This document shows, in pieces, positions 9,642 to 18,799 of a DNA stretch of 64,000 bases. The position numbers and the translations under genes are program-made. The stretch lies in the NCBI GenBank assembly GCA_963801105.1, contig CAWDDH010000003.1, positions 1,240,001 to 1,304,000 on the forward strand, in the 5' to 3' direction. The DNA comes from JAENVU01 sp963801105 (GTDB lineage Bacteria > Actinomycetota > Acidimicrobiia > IMCC26256 > JAENVU01). The notes beneath the pieces were generated by a model that saw nothing but the letters and a program-made list of their open reading frames with translations, ran no database searches and had not been told where the DNA came from. The number at the start of each line of letters is the position of its first letter. Positions within the stretch are counted from its first letter, which is position 1.

Positions 9642-10340
9642 CTACCCGCCCGGTGCGGGTGGTCGCGCCCGGTCCTCGTACCCGAACTCCGCGATCTCGC
9701 GCGCGAAGACGTCGGCCACGCGCGCGTCCAGCGCGGGGGTGAAGCGCGCGTCCGTCGTGGTGTCCGCCGGGCGCGAGGTGCCCTTCTCGCGGGTGAGCTC
9801 GACCGGGTGCGGCCAGCCGACGTGGTCCAGCGCGGCCGCGAGATCGGTCGTGAGGCTCGAGAACTGACCGACGAAGTCCATCGCGATGCGGTCGTCGAGC
9901 GAGTACAGGTGGAAGTCCGACGGGAGCGGCTGCGTGCGGACGAACTCGTCGAAGGTCATCCCGGGGTGCCGGTCGCGGCGGAAGTAGTACCAGGAGACGA
10001 CCTTCTCCCACGGGTCCCGCTCGAAACAGAACTTGAAGTAGCCGTCCCAGACCTTGGCCCCGACGCGCTCGCGGATCCGCACTGCCGGGATGTGGTTGTA
10101 GAAGGTGCGGTGGCGCCGCAGGTCGCGCAGCGCCGGTCGGAACCGGCGCTGGTGCAGGATCTGGGGCAGCGGGTTGAAGCGTTCGTCGTGGTGGCGGGCC
10201 GCGTGGCCCTCGACGGACGGGGTGACGGGCGTGACCACCGCTTCGGGTCCGAGGTGGCGGGCCAGGTAGACCTCGATCGACGTCCCCGCGGTCTTGCGGG
10301 TCTTGACGAAGATGAACCGGTGTTCGTGCGAGACGATCAT
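9642..10340 (-). CDS. Sulfotransferase family protein (MIVSHEHR type)
   Basis: The 232-residue protein begins MIVSHEHRFIFVKTRKTAGT; residues 13-21 (KTRKTAGTS) form the P-loop that binds PAPS in the sulfotransferase-2 / chondroitin-type families. The FCFERDPWEKVVSWYYFRR segment near residue 110 is the RDPxxxxxS 3'-phosphate site. FYNHIPAVRIRERVG before it is also shared with the paralog at 13157-13848. Its ATG overlaps the stop of the upstream glycosyltransferase (ATGA), so the two form an operon. The likely role is sulfating a sugar or lipid acceptor of the surface glycan. Confidence 0.85.
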   Translation of the reverse strand: MIVSHEHRFIFVKTRKTAGTSIEVYLARHLGPEAVVTPVTPSVEGHAARHHDERFNPLPQILHQRRFRPALRDLRRHRTFYNHIPAVRIRERVGAKVWDGYFKFCFERDPWEKVVSWYYFRRDRHPGMTFDEFVRTQPLPSDFHLYSLDDRIAMDFVGQFSSLTTDLAAALDHVGWPHPVELTREKGTSRPADTTTDARFTPALDARVADVFAREIAEFGYEDRARPPAPGG

Positions 10341-11462
10341 TCCGTGCCCGCGCGGATGATGCCGTCGAGGTAGGCCTCGAAGCTGTGGTGCGTGCGTACG
10401 TGCGCTCGGCCGTCCGTCATCGCGGTGGCCTCGAGCTCGGGTCGCCGCGTGATCGCGTCCCGGAGCGCGGCCGCGAGCGCGTCGTCGGATTCGTCGGTGG
10501 CGACGACCGCGCCGCCGTATCCGGGGGCGAGCAGATGACCGAGCGCGGGCGTCAGGACGAGCGGGCGTCCACGCGCCATGGCCTCGCCCATCACCGACGA
10601 GTAGATGCCGTGGCGGAGGTACTTGCCGCGGTAGGGCAGCACGACGATCGACGCGGCCTGCATGGTCGCGAAGTACTCGTCCGGCTCCAGCCACCGGTCC
10701 CACCGCTCGAGGCGCGGGTCCGAGAGGTCGAGCCCGGCGAGGGCAGCGGGAGCGATCCGGCCGGGGACGACGAGCCGGTCGAAGCCCTCGACGCCGCGCG
10801 CGGCGCGCAGCAGTGCCGCGAGCCCCTTCTCGACGCGGGCCGTCCCCGCGAAGAGCAGCGTGACTCCCTCGGCCCGGCGCCGCCGGCGCCGTCAGGCAGG
10901 GGTCGTCGGCCGCGACCACCGGCCATCCCAGGCGACGCACGTTCTCGGGCGGCACGAACTCGGCGAAGCGTCGTGCCGCCGCGTCGGTGTGGGCGACGAT
11001 GCGCGCGCCGCTCCGGCCGAGGTGTCGGAGCACCTTCTGGTTCCTCCGTTGCCGGGGCTTGCGGGAGCCGTCACCGCGTTCGTCGATGGCGTTGGTCTGG
11101 TGACCGATCCCGACGAAGGCGGGCGAGCTCGGGATGCGCGGGCCGCGGCTCCGCAGCGTGCGCCCCAGCCCGAGATCGCAGATCACGGCATCCGGCGGAG
11201 CGGCGTGGATCGCGGAGACCAGCGCGCGTCGGTGGGCGAGCTGTGACCGCCGGTCGGGCAACGTCGTGCCGACCTCGACCGGAATCCACTCCACCTCGCC
11301 CGTCGAGCGCGGCGCGGCCGGCGCGTGCACGATCAGCCGGACCCGTCGTCGCGCCGCGGCGCCGGCGAGCCCCTGGAGCGCGTTGTCCGAGTGCGCCGTT
11401 CCCGAGGGATCGACGAGCACGACCGCGCTCGGATTCTCGGGCGAGGATTCCGGCTCGGTCAC
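10337..11462 (-). CDS. Glycosyltransferase-like (GT-B) protein, frameshifted
   Basis: The GTG start at 11462 gives MTEPESSPENPSAVVLVDPS, then PDAVICDLGLGRTLRSRG and ARIVAHTDAAARRFAEFV. The frame breaks near 10870 and resumes as EGVTLLFAGTARVEKGLAAL, then WLEPDEYFATMQAASIVVLP and GIYSSVMGEAMARGRPLVLT, the donor-domain end of a GT4-like enzyme. The length is one base over a multiple of three. A TATCAT box lies seven bases before the GTG, which supports that start. Its stop overlaps the start of the sulfotransferase at 10340. Donor and acceptor are unknown. Confidence 0.76.
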
Positions 11463-11469
11463 CGACGGG

Positions 11470-11475
11470 ATGATA
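11470..11475 (-). promoter_or_regulatory. -10 box (TATCAT) for a leaderless transcript
   Basis: TATCAT on the minus strand ends seven bases before the GTG at 11462. The surrounding bases (GCCGAATATCAT, then GTGACCGA) resemble those before the gene starting at 4398. Confidence 0.6.
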
Positions 11476-11624
11476 TTCGGCGCCGACCGCGGCTCCGTCC
11501 GGCGGGAATCGCCGTCCGGCCCCCGTGCTACCTTGCCCGCTCGACCGCGCTCGTTCGAGCGGCGATCGCATCGTCTCCACGCTCCACCGACACCGACTCC
11601 CGGAACCCCGTAGGTCGCCACACC

Positions 11625-12464
11625 GTGATTCACGTCGTCACCGTCCACTTCATGGACGATCGCTGGATCGGTCCGCAGCGCCGGTTCCTGCACCGCAACC
11701 TCACCGAGGAGTTCAAGGTGTGGGGCTGTTTGAACGGCATCGACCCGGGCTGGGCCGAGGTGTTCGAGGAGAGCTTCGATCTCGAGGGCAAGCACGCGGA
11801 GAAGCTCAACGAGCTCGCCCGCATCGTCACCGAATCGGGTGCCGCGCCGGACGACCTGCTCCTCTTCCTCGACGGGGATGCGTTCCCGATCGGCCCGGTC
11901 GGTCGGGAGCTGCTGAACGGCCGGCCGCTCGCCGCGGTGCGCCAGGACGAGTGCAACGGCGACCGCCAACCCCACCCGTGCTTCTGCCTCACGACCGTCG
12001 GGTTCTGGAACGAGATCGAGGGCGACTGGCGCCAGGGCTACCAGTGGGAGGTCGAGATGGGGGGGACGATGACCGACGTCGGCGGCAACCTCCTCGGCAT
12101 CCTCGAGCGGAACCAGGTCGAGTGGGAGCCCCTCCTCCGGTCCAACTCGTTGCCCGAGGAGGACCCGATGCTGTTCGGCATCTACGCGGACACCGTGTAT
12201 CACCACGGCGCGGGATTTCGCGTCCCGAAGTCACGCCAGATGCTGATGGGCAGCCGTCAGACCGTGCTGCGGGCCGCGTCGACGGCACGGACGCCGATCT
12301 GGCTGCCCGTCGTGGGACGGCTCGAGCGCTCGGCCCGGTATCGCATCTCGGAGATCCGTTACCGGAGCGCCGTCGCGGACCTCGCGTCGCGCGCGACGAG
12401 CGCCAGCGACCGTGTGTTCCGTCGGATCCTGACCGACGACGACTTCTTCCGTCAGCTCACCTGA
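11625..12464 (+). CDS. Putative GT-A type glycosyltransferase
   Basis: The 279-residue protein begins MIHVVTVHFMDDRWIGPQ. LLLFLDGDAFPIGP near residue 90 is a DxD-type site that resembles the DVDAFP motif of the GT2 paralogs in this locus. CFCLTTVGFWNEIEGDW and DTVYHHGAGFRVPKSR follow, the latter like the YHN segment near the end of those GT2 proteins. It lacks a clear DNxSTD block, so it is more distant from GT2 and may be a glycan-modifying relative. The start is the GTG at 11625; a TACCTT box (11529-11534) lies about 90 bases upstream. Its end overlaps the convergent sulfotransferase by eight bases. Confidence 0.75.
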   Translation: MIHVVTVHFMDDRWIGPQRRFLHRNLTEEFKVWGCLNGIDPGWAEVFEESFDLEGKHAEKLNELARIVTESGAAPDDLLLFLDGDAFPIGPVGRELLNGRPLAAVRQDECNGDRQPHPCFCLTTVGFWNEIEGDWRQGYQWEVEMGGTMTDVGGNLLGILERNQVEWEPLLRSNSLPEEDPMLFGIYADTVYHHGAGFRVPKSRQMLMGSRQTVLRAASTARTPIWLPVVGRLERSARYRISEIRYRSAVADLASRATSASDRVFRRILTDDDFFRQLT

Positions 12465-13149
12465 CGCGCCCGCGCCCGACGACGGTGCGCAGGGCCCGGG
12501 CCGGGCGGACGACCAGGCGGTTGTATGCCGTTCCGGCGCGGGCGCGGAGCTGCTCGTCCCGGCTGAGGGGCGTCTCGTGGATCAGCGTGGGGTCGGCCCG
12601 GTGCTCGACGACCGCGCGCCAGCGTTCCGGCGGGATCGTCGGGTCCAGGAACGACAGCTTGTCCGCGAGGTACCGCCAGTCCGACGCGAATCGGGGGAAC
12701 ACCAGCAGGGTGTTGGGGACGTCGTACCGGGCGAGCGTGTACATGAGCTCGTACTGCAGGAGCGCGAGTGCCTCGCGCTGGCGGACTGCCGATCGGGTCC
12801 CGAGGAGGCCGCCGGGCGACGCGAGGTCGGCGCCGTAGCGGGTGTTCCGTACCCGACTGGCCGCGGCGACGTCGAGGTCGCGCATGGGGATGACGACGTG
12901 CTCGAGCCGGAGCCGACCGCTCGCGAGGAGCCCGTCGAGTCGGCGGATGGCGGTGGGGCTCTTGACGATCCGGGGCCCGGCGGGATCGTCGAGCGGTAGC
13001 TCGAGGCCGGCGTGGGTCCGCTCGTCGATCGGGGCGTCGGCGGTGAAGCCGGTGTCGAGCCCCAGGTCGGTGAGGAGCTGGACGAGCAGCGTCGTTCCCG
13101 CGCGTCCGGTGCCCGTGATCAGGATCTTCGGCGGCGGCTCGACGCTCAT
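12457..13149 (-). CDS. P-loop sulfotransferase-like protein (GTGRAGTT type, copy 1)
   Basis: The 230-residue protein has ILITGTGRAGTTLLVQLL, a P-loop (residues 13-21) like those of sulfotransferases and some kinases. HVVIPMRDLDVAAASRVRN near residue 85 is in the place of the 3'-phosphate site. NTLLVFPRFASDWRYLADKL is shared with the paralog at 16802-17494. It is the last gene of the minus-strand run that starts with the ABC exporter at 19637, and begins seven bases after the stop of the gene before it. Sulfotransferase is the best guess from neighbours; a P-loop kinase cannot be ruled out. Confidence 0.78.
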   Translation of the reverse strand: MSVEPPPKILITGTGRAGTTLLVQLLTDLGLDTGFTADAPIDERTHAGLELPLDDPAGPRIVKSPTAIRRLDGLLASGRLRLEHVVIPMRDLDVAAASRVRNTRYGADLASPGGLLGTRSAVRQREALALLQYELMYTLARYDVPNTLLVFPRFASDWRYLADKLSFLDPTIPPERWRAVVEHRADPTLIHETPLSRDEQLRARAGTAYNRLVVRPARALRTVVGRGRVR

Positions 13150-13156
13150 CGGGGTC

Positions 13157-13848
13157 CTAGGGACGCGAACGATCGCGGTACCCGAAGTGGCGGATCTCGC
13201 GCGCGAACACCGTCGCGATCCGCGCGTCCAGCTCGGGGGTGAAGGTCGCGTCGGGACGCGTCGGGTCGGCCCGGCTCGCGCTCTTCTCGCGCGACAGCTC
13301 GACGGGCGCGTCGATGCCGATCCGTGTGAGGGCCTCGCGGAGGTCGTCCTCGAGGTGCTCGAACCGGCCGATGAAGTCCATCGCCGGTTGCCCGTCCAGC
13401 GAGTAGAGGCTCCAGTCCGTGACCAACGGACCCTGGAGCACGAACTCGCGGAAGGTGGCCGGCGTCTCGACGTCGGTGCGCGACCGGCGGAAGTAGAACT
13501 GCGAGACGACCTTGTCCCACGGGTCCCGCTCGAAGCAGAACTTGAAGTACGAGTTCCAGATGCGCGCGCCGACACGGTCGCGGATGCGTTGCGCGTCGAT
13601 GTGGTTGTAGAAGGCGTTCCGGCGCAGAGTGGCCTTCACCGGTCCGACCACGCGGTGGGTGCGGAGCATCTCGGGCAGCGGGTTGAAGACCGCTGGTGGT
13701 TCCGGGCGACGTGGCCCTCGACCGGCGGCCTGACCGGGGTGACGATGGCTCCGGGCTCCACGTGGTCCGCGAGGAAGACCTCGACGGACGTGCCCGCGGT
13801 CTTGCGGGTCTTGACGAAGATGAACCGGTGCTCGTGCGAGATGATCAT
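13157..13848 (-). CDS. Sulfotransferase family protein (MIISHEHR type), frameshifted
   Basis: This is a paralog of the protein at 9642-10340. It starts MIISHEHRFIFVKTRKTAGT with the PAPS-binding P-loop, loses frame near 13690 (the paralog reads HHDERFNPLP; here a G seems missing), and resumes as RRNAFYNHIDAQRIRDRVG. The FCFERDPWDKVVSQFYFRR 3'-phosphate site follows. The length is one base short of a multiple of three, so a single deletion fits. Its ATG overlaps the stop of the next sulfotransferase gene (ATGA), which shows tight coupling. Confidence 0.8.
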
Positions 13849-14748
13849 CCGAGATCGATGCCGTAGCGCTCGTGCAGCCGTCGGTTCGACGCCGCGAACC
13901 GGTCCCGGATCCACTGCTCGGTGGCCGTGTCGAAGAAGGGCCGTTTCGGGGGCGGGAGCCGCGACGCGAGATTGGACAACGGCGCGCGCCATCGGGGTGG
14001 GAGCGCGATCAACGGATAGGGATTGAGGCCGCTTCGCGCGAAGTGGTTCAGGAATCTGTGCAATCCCATGAATCGACGCGGGAGACTCCGGTTCACGCGG
14101 CGGCGCAGCTCGTCCTCGGGGATCTCGGGCCATGGATCGATCTCCAGGAACTCCGCGAGCTGATCGAGGAACGCCCGCGGATCGGCGGAGAGAGCGTTGA
14201 GCTCGAAGATGCGCACGTTCGCCGGGCCGAAGAGCTCGGCGTACCTGTCGGCGAGGAGGTCGTATTCGTAGCGCCGGAGATCGAAGCTCACGCGCATCGC
14301 GCGAGTCAGGACCCTGGAGGAAGGCCTTGATCGGCGCGGGGGACCCTTCCTTGATCAGCTGTCGGTACTCGGATTCGAGCATTCCGACCTGTTCGCGCAC
14401 GACCCAGAAGACGCGGGCGTCGGGGACGGCAGCAGCCAGCCGGGTGGCGATCCGGCCGCTGTCGTAACCGCCCGTCGCCCCGTGGCCGGAGAGGCGTTCG
14501 GCCGAGACCACGACCGTGCCTGCCGGACCGAGGCCGAGCCGCGCGGCGCGCTCGTCGAAGAGCTTCCGGGCCACGATCGGATCGAACGAGAGGTCCGGAG
14601 TCGCGATGATCTCGTTCAAGAACGGGTCTCGAGCCGGAGGCGTCGTCAGGAAGCAGCCGACCTGTGGGTGGCGGGGCAGCGCGGTCTCCTGGAACCACGT
14701 GCTCGCGGTCTTGCGGTACCCGATGTGGAACGCGACCTTCGTGCTCAC
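13845..14748 (-). CDS. Sulfotransferase-like protein (GYRKTAST type), frameshifted
   Basis: The GTG at 14748 gives MSTKVAFHIGYRKTASTWFQ, whose GYRKTASTW is a PAPS-binding P-loop. RVFWVVREQVGMLESEYRQL is the 3'-phosphate site region. The frame breaks near 14305 and resumes as MRVSFDLRRYEYDLLADRYA, ending RRLHERYGIDLG at the stop. It is highly similar along its length to the intact gene at 14858-15763, so the break can be placed with confidence. The length is one base over a multiple of three. Stop and start overlaps link it to both neighbours. Confidence 0.82.
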
Positions 14749-14861
14749 GGCTCGTCACCCCGCTCGAAGCGGCGAGATCCTATCGAGGAGACCTTGGGGC
14801 TCTTCAGCGTCCCGGGCGACGGATCCTCGCCGAGGGCGCGCATGTGAGGCGAGATGATCAT
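14745..14861 (-). pseudogene. Small ORF, likely remnant of a MIIS-type sulfotransferase gene
   Basis: This 38-codon frame starts with an ATG that overlaps the upstream stop (ATGA) and ends with a TGA that overlaps the downstream GTG (GTGA). Its first bases, ATGATCATCTCG, and the flanking Q-gene tail match the junction at 13841-13920, where the same tail is followed by a full MIISHEHR-type gene. After MIIS the sequence diverges and has no P-loop. The best explanation is a duplication of the two-gene unit followed by deletion of the second gene, leaving its start. A real short peptide is possible but unsupported. Confidence 0.55.
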
Positions 14862-15763
14862 CCGAGATCGATGCCATAGCGCTCGTGCAGCCGTCGGTTC
14901 GACGCCGCGAACCGGTCCCGGATCCACTGCTGGGTCTCGGGGTCGAAGAACGGGCGTTTGGGGGGTGGGAGTCGCGTCCCCACGTAGGACAGCGGTCCGC
15001 GCCACACTGGCTTGAGTGGGATCAGCGGATACGGGTTGAGGCCGCCCCGCTCGAAGTGGTTCAGGAACCGGCGCACGCCCATCAGCCGGCGCGGCAACCC
15101 GGCGTTCACGCGGCGCCGGAGGACGTCCTCGCCGAGCACCGGCCACGGGTCGATCTCCAGGAAGCCCGCCACCTCCTCGAGGAAGGCCCGCGGGTCGGCG
15201 GTGAGGGCGCCGAACTCGAACATCCGGACGTTCGCCGGGCCGAAGAGGTCGACGTACGCATCGGCGAGCAGGTCGTACTCGTAGTGGCCGAGGTCGAAGC
15301 CGACCCGCATGCCGAGCCGGGGCGGACCGTTCAGGAACGCCTCGAGCGTGGCGGGCGTTCCTTCGCGGACGAGCTGGCGGTACTCCGATTCGAGCATGCC
15401 GACCTGCTCGCGAACGACCCAGAAGACCCGGGCGTCGGGCGCGACCGCGGCGAGGCGGCGGGCGATGCGGACGGAGTCGTACCCGCCGGTGGCGGCGTGG
15501 CCCGAGAGGCGCTCGGCCGACACGAGCACCACTCCACCATCCGGGACGTCGAGCTCGGCAATGCGGTCGTCGAGCAGGCGACGGGTCGCGTCAGGGTCGA
15601 AAGAACGGTCCGGCGTCATGAAGATCTCGTGCAGGAACGGATCGCGTGCGGGTGCGATCGTGAGGAAGCGCCCGATCCCCCGATGATGAGGCACTGCGAC
15701 GTCCTGGAACCAGGTGCTGGCTGTCTTGTGGTAGCCGATGTGAAACGCGACGGGAGTGGTCAC
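14858..15763 (-). CDS. Sulfotransferase-like protein (GYHKTAST type), intact copy
   Basis: The 301-residue protein begins MTTPVAFHIGYHKTASTWFQ; GYHKTASTW (10-18) is the PAPS P-loop. VVLVSAERLSGHAATGGYDS and RVFWVVREQVGMLESEYRQL (3'-phosphate region) follow, then GPANVRMFEFGALTADPRAF and a C-terminal FFDPETQQWIRDRFAASNRR segment. It is the intact paralog of the gene at 13845. Its GTG overlaps the stop of the gene at 15760 (GTGA). As part of the exporter operon it probably sulfates the glycan or its lipid carrier before export. Confidence 0.87.
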   Translation of the reverse strand: MTTPVAFHIGYHKTASTWFQDVAVPHHRGIGRFLTIAPARDPFLHEIFMTPDRSFDPDATRRLLDDRIAELDVPDGGVVLVSAERLSGHAATGGYDSVRIARRLAAVAPDARVFWVVREQVGMLESEYRQLVREGTPATLEAFLNGPPRLGMRVGFDLGHYEYDLLADAYVDLFGPANVRMFEFGALTADPRAFLEEVAGFLEIDPWPVLGEDVLRRRVNAGLPRRLMGVRRFLNHFERGGLNPYPLIPLKPVWRGPLSYVGTRLPPPKRPFFDPETQQWIRDRFAASNRRLHERYGIDLG

Positions 15764-16791
15764 GGCGCGAAGAATGCTGCATCGACCGGGACCGTGGCCT
15801 TCTTCGTCGTCTCGTCCGTGTAGTAGTTGGACGGGAGGTGGCGAACGAGCGCGACCTCGAGCGGTACCAGGGATCGGCCTGCGCCTCTCCGCAGGGGTAC
15901 GACGTTGCGCGAGACCATGCCGTGCGGCAGGTCGTCGAAGATCGCGCCGGCAGCAGCCCGCTCGCGGATGGCCCACCCTCCGCCCAACGACGCCGCGAGC
16001 TGGCTCCGCCGCACGCCTCGGAACGATGACGTGCTGAAGTGCGATGTCGCGAGCGATGCGTCGAGGATGTAGAAACCCTGGTAGGGCTGACGCATGTTGA
16101 GGAAGAGGTCGGCCTCGGTCTGAAGTCCCTCGGGCGGGGCGAACGTGACGAGATCGGCGATGACGTGGGCTTGGTACGGGCTCGTCAGTCGTTGGTCATC
16201 GGCGGGGCCCTCGACCCGCGTGAAGCCCGGGAGCAGACGCAGTGGTTCGAGCTTCGCCCGGTACTCGGTCCAGTACCGCAAGGCGTCCGGGTGCAGGGCA
16301 AGGTCGTCCTCGATGTACACGAGGTGGTCGAGGCGCCCGTCGAAGGCATGGTGCTCGATCACGAGCTTCCGGAACAGGTGCTTGTGAGCCCATGTGAGCC
16401 GGAATGGATGTTCGCGTTCGAGGCCCGGCCATCGCACGCAGGCCACCGCTCCGTCCGCACGCAGGAGGTAGTCGGCGACACCGTCGAGGTCGCTGAACAC
16501 TCGTGTCTCGGCGGCCGCCTCGCGCACCACCGCCGAGATGACCTCCGGCTGGTTCGTGATGATGGCGCACGACGTCGCGGGGGCCTGGACCAACAGCGCC
16601 CCCAATGTCTCGATCAGGTACTGCTCGCGTCCGGCAACGCACCAGTGCGAGATCGCGCCGATGCAGCGCCCCGGTTCTGCGACGAGAGGGTGGGCGGGTG
16701 GGCGCCCGCGCAGCCGGACCGCGACGCGGTCGCAGATTTCGAGCGCCGGCCCGACAACCGGTGCGATCCTTCGGTGGAGCCGTTGTGCCAT
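15760..16791 (-). CDS. Putative glycosyltransferase with EDD motif
   Basis: The 343-residue protein has HLVYIEDDLALHPDALRYWT near residue 165. An EDD flanked by PD-x-x-x-Y is the metal/nucleotide-sugar site in GT13-like GT-A enzymes. Upstream segments ISHWCVAGREQYLIETLGAL and CAIITNQPE fit the Rossmann-like first half of such a domain. LTWAHKHLFRKLVIE and FLNMRQPYQGFYILDASLA follow. The ATG at 16791 lies ten bases after the stop of the preceding sulfotransferase gene. I read it as the operon's own glycosyltransferase, but the family assignment rests mainly on the EDD motif. Confidence 0.65.
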   Translation of the reverse strand: MAQRLHRRIAPVVGPALEICDRVAVRLRGRPPAHPLVAEPGRCIGAISHWCVAGREQYLIETLGALLVQAPATSCAIITNQPEVISAVVREAAAETRVFSDLDGVADYLLRADGAVACVRWPGLEREHPFRLTWAHKHLFRKLVIEHHAFDGRLDHLVYIEDDLALHPDALRYWTEYRAKLEPLRLLPGFTRVEGPADDQRLTSPYQAHVIADLVTFAPPEGLQTEADLFLNMRQPYQGFYILDASLATSHFSTSSFRGVRRSQLAASLGGGWAIRERAAAGAIFDDLPHGMVSRNVVPLRRGAGRSLVPLEVALVRHLPSNYYTDETTKKATVPVDAAFFAP

Positions 16792-16801
16792 GGGGTCGGC
16801 C

Positions 16802-17494
16802 CTACGGTGTCGAACGCGACCGGAGGCGGACGCGCAACCGCACGAATGCTGCTCGCCCGACGGTGAGGGGGACGAGCGCGCGAGCGCGCGCCTTTTCGGC
16901 GGGTTGGAGCGGTTCCTGATGGATCCACGCCGGCCGGACGCGAGCGGTGAAGACCTCCTCGAACCGCTCGGGCGAGATCCCCTCGAGCAACCAGCCAAGT
17001 CGCTCGTAGGTGTACTTCCAGTCCTCGGCGAAGCGAGGGAACGCGAGGAGGGTGTGCGGGAGGTCGTACTCCGCGATGATCACCAGGAGCTCTCCCAGCA
17101 GCTCCGCGAGCGCGCGTCGTTGCCGCCAGTACTGCTTCGTGCCCCACATCCCTCCCTGAGCGTCGGTGGTCCGTCCGTAGTCGGCGGCTCGGATGCGGCT
17201 GGCAGCGGCGGCATCGAGGTCACGCACCGGTACGATGACGTGCTCGATGCGGACGGAACCGTCGTCGAGCACTTCGCGGATGCGCGTGCCGAGGTTCGGC
17301 CACTTGACGATGCGGGGCGAGTCCGGGCGGAGCGTCCGCTCGAGGCCGGCCCGGTGCGAATCGTTGATCTCGACCCCGGGTTCGAAGCTCGTATCGAGGC
17401 CGAGGTCGGTCAGGAGCGCGACCAGGAGGGTTGTCCCCGCCCGGCCAGTGCCGGTGATGACGACCTTCGCGGGCGCGAGTTCGATGTCGTTCAT
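16802..17494 (-). CDS. P-loop sulfotransferase-like protein (GTGRAGTT type, copy 2)
   Basis: The 230-residue protein carries KVVITGTGRAGTTLLVALLT, the P-loop, and HVIVPVRDLDAAAASRIRA. It then has HTLLAFPRFAEDWKYTYERL, all in the same order as in the paralog at 12457-13149. The two copies sit at the two ends of the sulfotransferase block. The ATG at 17494 lies 115 bases after the stop of the exporter ATPase gene, the largest gap in this run, so a separate start of transcription is possible here. Confidence 0.78.
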   Translation of the reverse strand: MNDIELAPAKVVITGTGRAGTTLLVALLTDLGLDTSFEPGVEINDSHRAGLERTLRPDSPRIVKWPNLGTRIREVLDDGSVRIEHVIVPVRDLDAAAASRIRAADYGRTTDAQGGMWGTKQYWRQRRALAELLGELLVIIAEYDLPHTLLAFPRFAEDWKYTYERLGWLLEGISPERFEEVFTARVRPAWIHQEPLQPAEKARARALVPLTVGRAAFVRLRVRLRSRSTP

Positions 17495-17608
17495 GTCGCT
17501 GTCGTGACCGCCCCGGGGCCGGGTTCCGCGTGTCTCGAACTCGGAACCGAACTCGAGATCGACGCCCTCAAGGTTGCAGATCCTAGCCGGGAGGCGGGGT
17601 CGGTCGGT

Positions 17609-18799
17609 TCAGCCGCCAGAGCGCGCGAGCTTCCAGTTCGACTCCACGAACACCGGGGAGAGCCGCACGATCGAGCCGGGCGTCGGGTCGAGTCGGTGCC
17701 GGCCCGCGACCGCGAGCGACCCGACCGGGTGCCACGGCATCAGCTCGATTCGCGACATGGTGCGGTAGCAGCCGGCCCACACGAAGTAGTTGCCGGCGGG
17801 CAGCGGGAGCCGTGGGAACTCGAGCGTGACCTCGGTCCGCCCCGGCTGGAGCTGGGTGTCGCGCCGCACCACGAAGATGGGCGTCGGCGCGCCTTCGGTG
17901 ACCCCGACGTAGAGGTTCACGCTGCACATCTCGTCCGACTCGATCTCGAAGGTGATCTCGCAGCGCTCGTCGGTGGAGACCAGCGACGTCGTCGGTCCCA
18001 TGGTGCGGAGGTTCTTGAGCCGGACGATGCCCTCGAACTCCGAGGCGATCTCGGCGCGTTGCTCGATGGCCGTCCGGTACTTGCCCAGCACCTCGTCGAT
18101 GGGGCCGGCGGCGCGGACGCGCGCGTCCTCGAGCCAGATCCCGCGCTCGGCCGTCGCGGCGACCGACGCGAGGTCGTGCGACACGAGCAACAACGTGGAG
18201 CCGGCCTCGGTGACCTCGCGCATGCGGTTCAGGCACTTCTGCTGGAACGAGGAGTCCCCGACCGCGAGCACCTCGTCGACGATGAGGATCTCCGGCTCGA
18301 GGAAGGCGGCGATCGAGAACCCGATCCGCATCTTCATGCCGCTCGAATAGAACTTCACCTGCCGGTCGATCGCGTCCTCCACCTCGGCGAAGGCGACGAT
18401 CTGATCGAAGCGCTCGGCGATCTGCTTGCGGCTCAGCCCGAGGAGCGTCCCGTACACCAGCACGTTCTCCCGGCCGGTCAGCTCGCCGCTGATCCCCGAC
18501 ATCACCTCGATGAGCGCACCGATGCGACCGGTCGTCTCGACCATGCCCGAGTGCGGGAACATCACACCCGAGATGATCTTGAGCAGGGTCGACTTGCCGG
18601 AGCCGTTCACGCCGACGATGCCGACTGCCTCGCCCGGCGCGACCTCGAAGTCGATGTCCTTCAGCACCCAGCGCCAGGGGTCGCGGGTGCTCGGGTGCCG
18701 GATCGCGCGGGCGACGAGGTCGCGGGCGAGCTTGCGGCCCCGGTCCTTCCGGAAGCGCTTCCAGATGTGGCTGACCGAGACCGAGCCTTCAGCTGACAT
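17609..18799 (-). CDS. wzt: ABC exporter ATPase for polysaccharide, Wzt-like
   Basis: The 396-residue protein has Walker A GVNGSGKST (63-71), the ABC signature YSSGMKMRIGF (near 150), Walker B ILIVDEVLAVGD (near 170) and VSHD. The N-terminal 20 residues and the RIGALIEVMSGISGELTGREN Q-loop area are typical of the O-antigen / teichoic-acid / galactan exporters. Beyond residue 240 an added beta-rich domain of about 150 residues matches the place of the Wzt C-terminal carbohydrate-binding domain. In families that have it, this domain recognises the finished or capped glycan chain. It pairs with the permease at 18789, whose end it overlaps by 11 bases. Confidence 0.93.
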   Translation of the reverse strand: MSAEGSVSVSHIWKRFRKDRGRKLARDLVARAIRHPSTRDPWRWVLKDIDFEVAPGEAVGIVGVNGSGKSTLLKIISGVMFPHSGMVETTGRIGALIEVMSGISGELTGRENVLVYGTLLGLSRKQIAERFDQIVAFAEVEDAIDRQVKFYSSGMKMRIGFSIAAFLEPEILIVDEVLAVGDSSFQQKCLNRMREVTEAGSTLLLVSHDLASVAATAERGIWLEDARVRAAGPIDEVLGKYRTAIEQRAEIASEFEGIVRLKNLRTMGPTTSLVSTDERCEITFEIESDEMCSVNLYVGVTEGAPTPIFVVRRDTQLQPGRTEVTLEFPRLPLPAGNYFVWAGCYRTMSRIELMPWHPVGSLAVAGRHRLDPTPGSIVRLSPVFVESNWKLARSGG

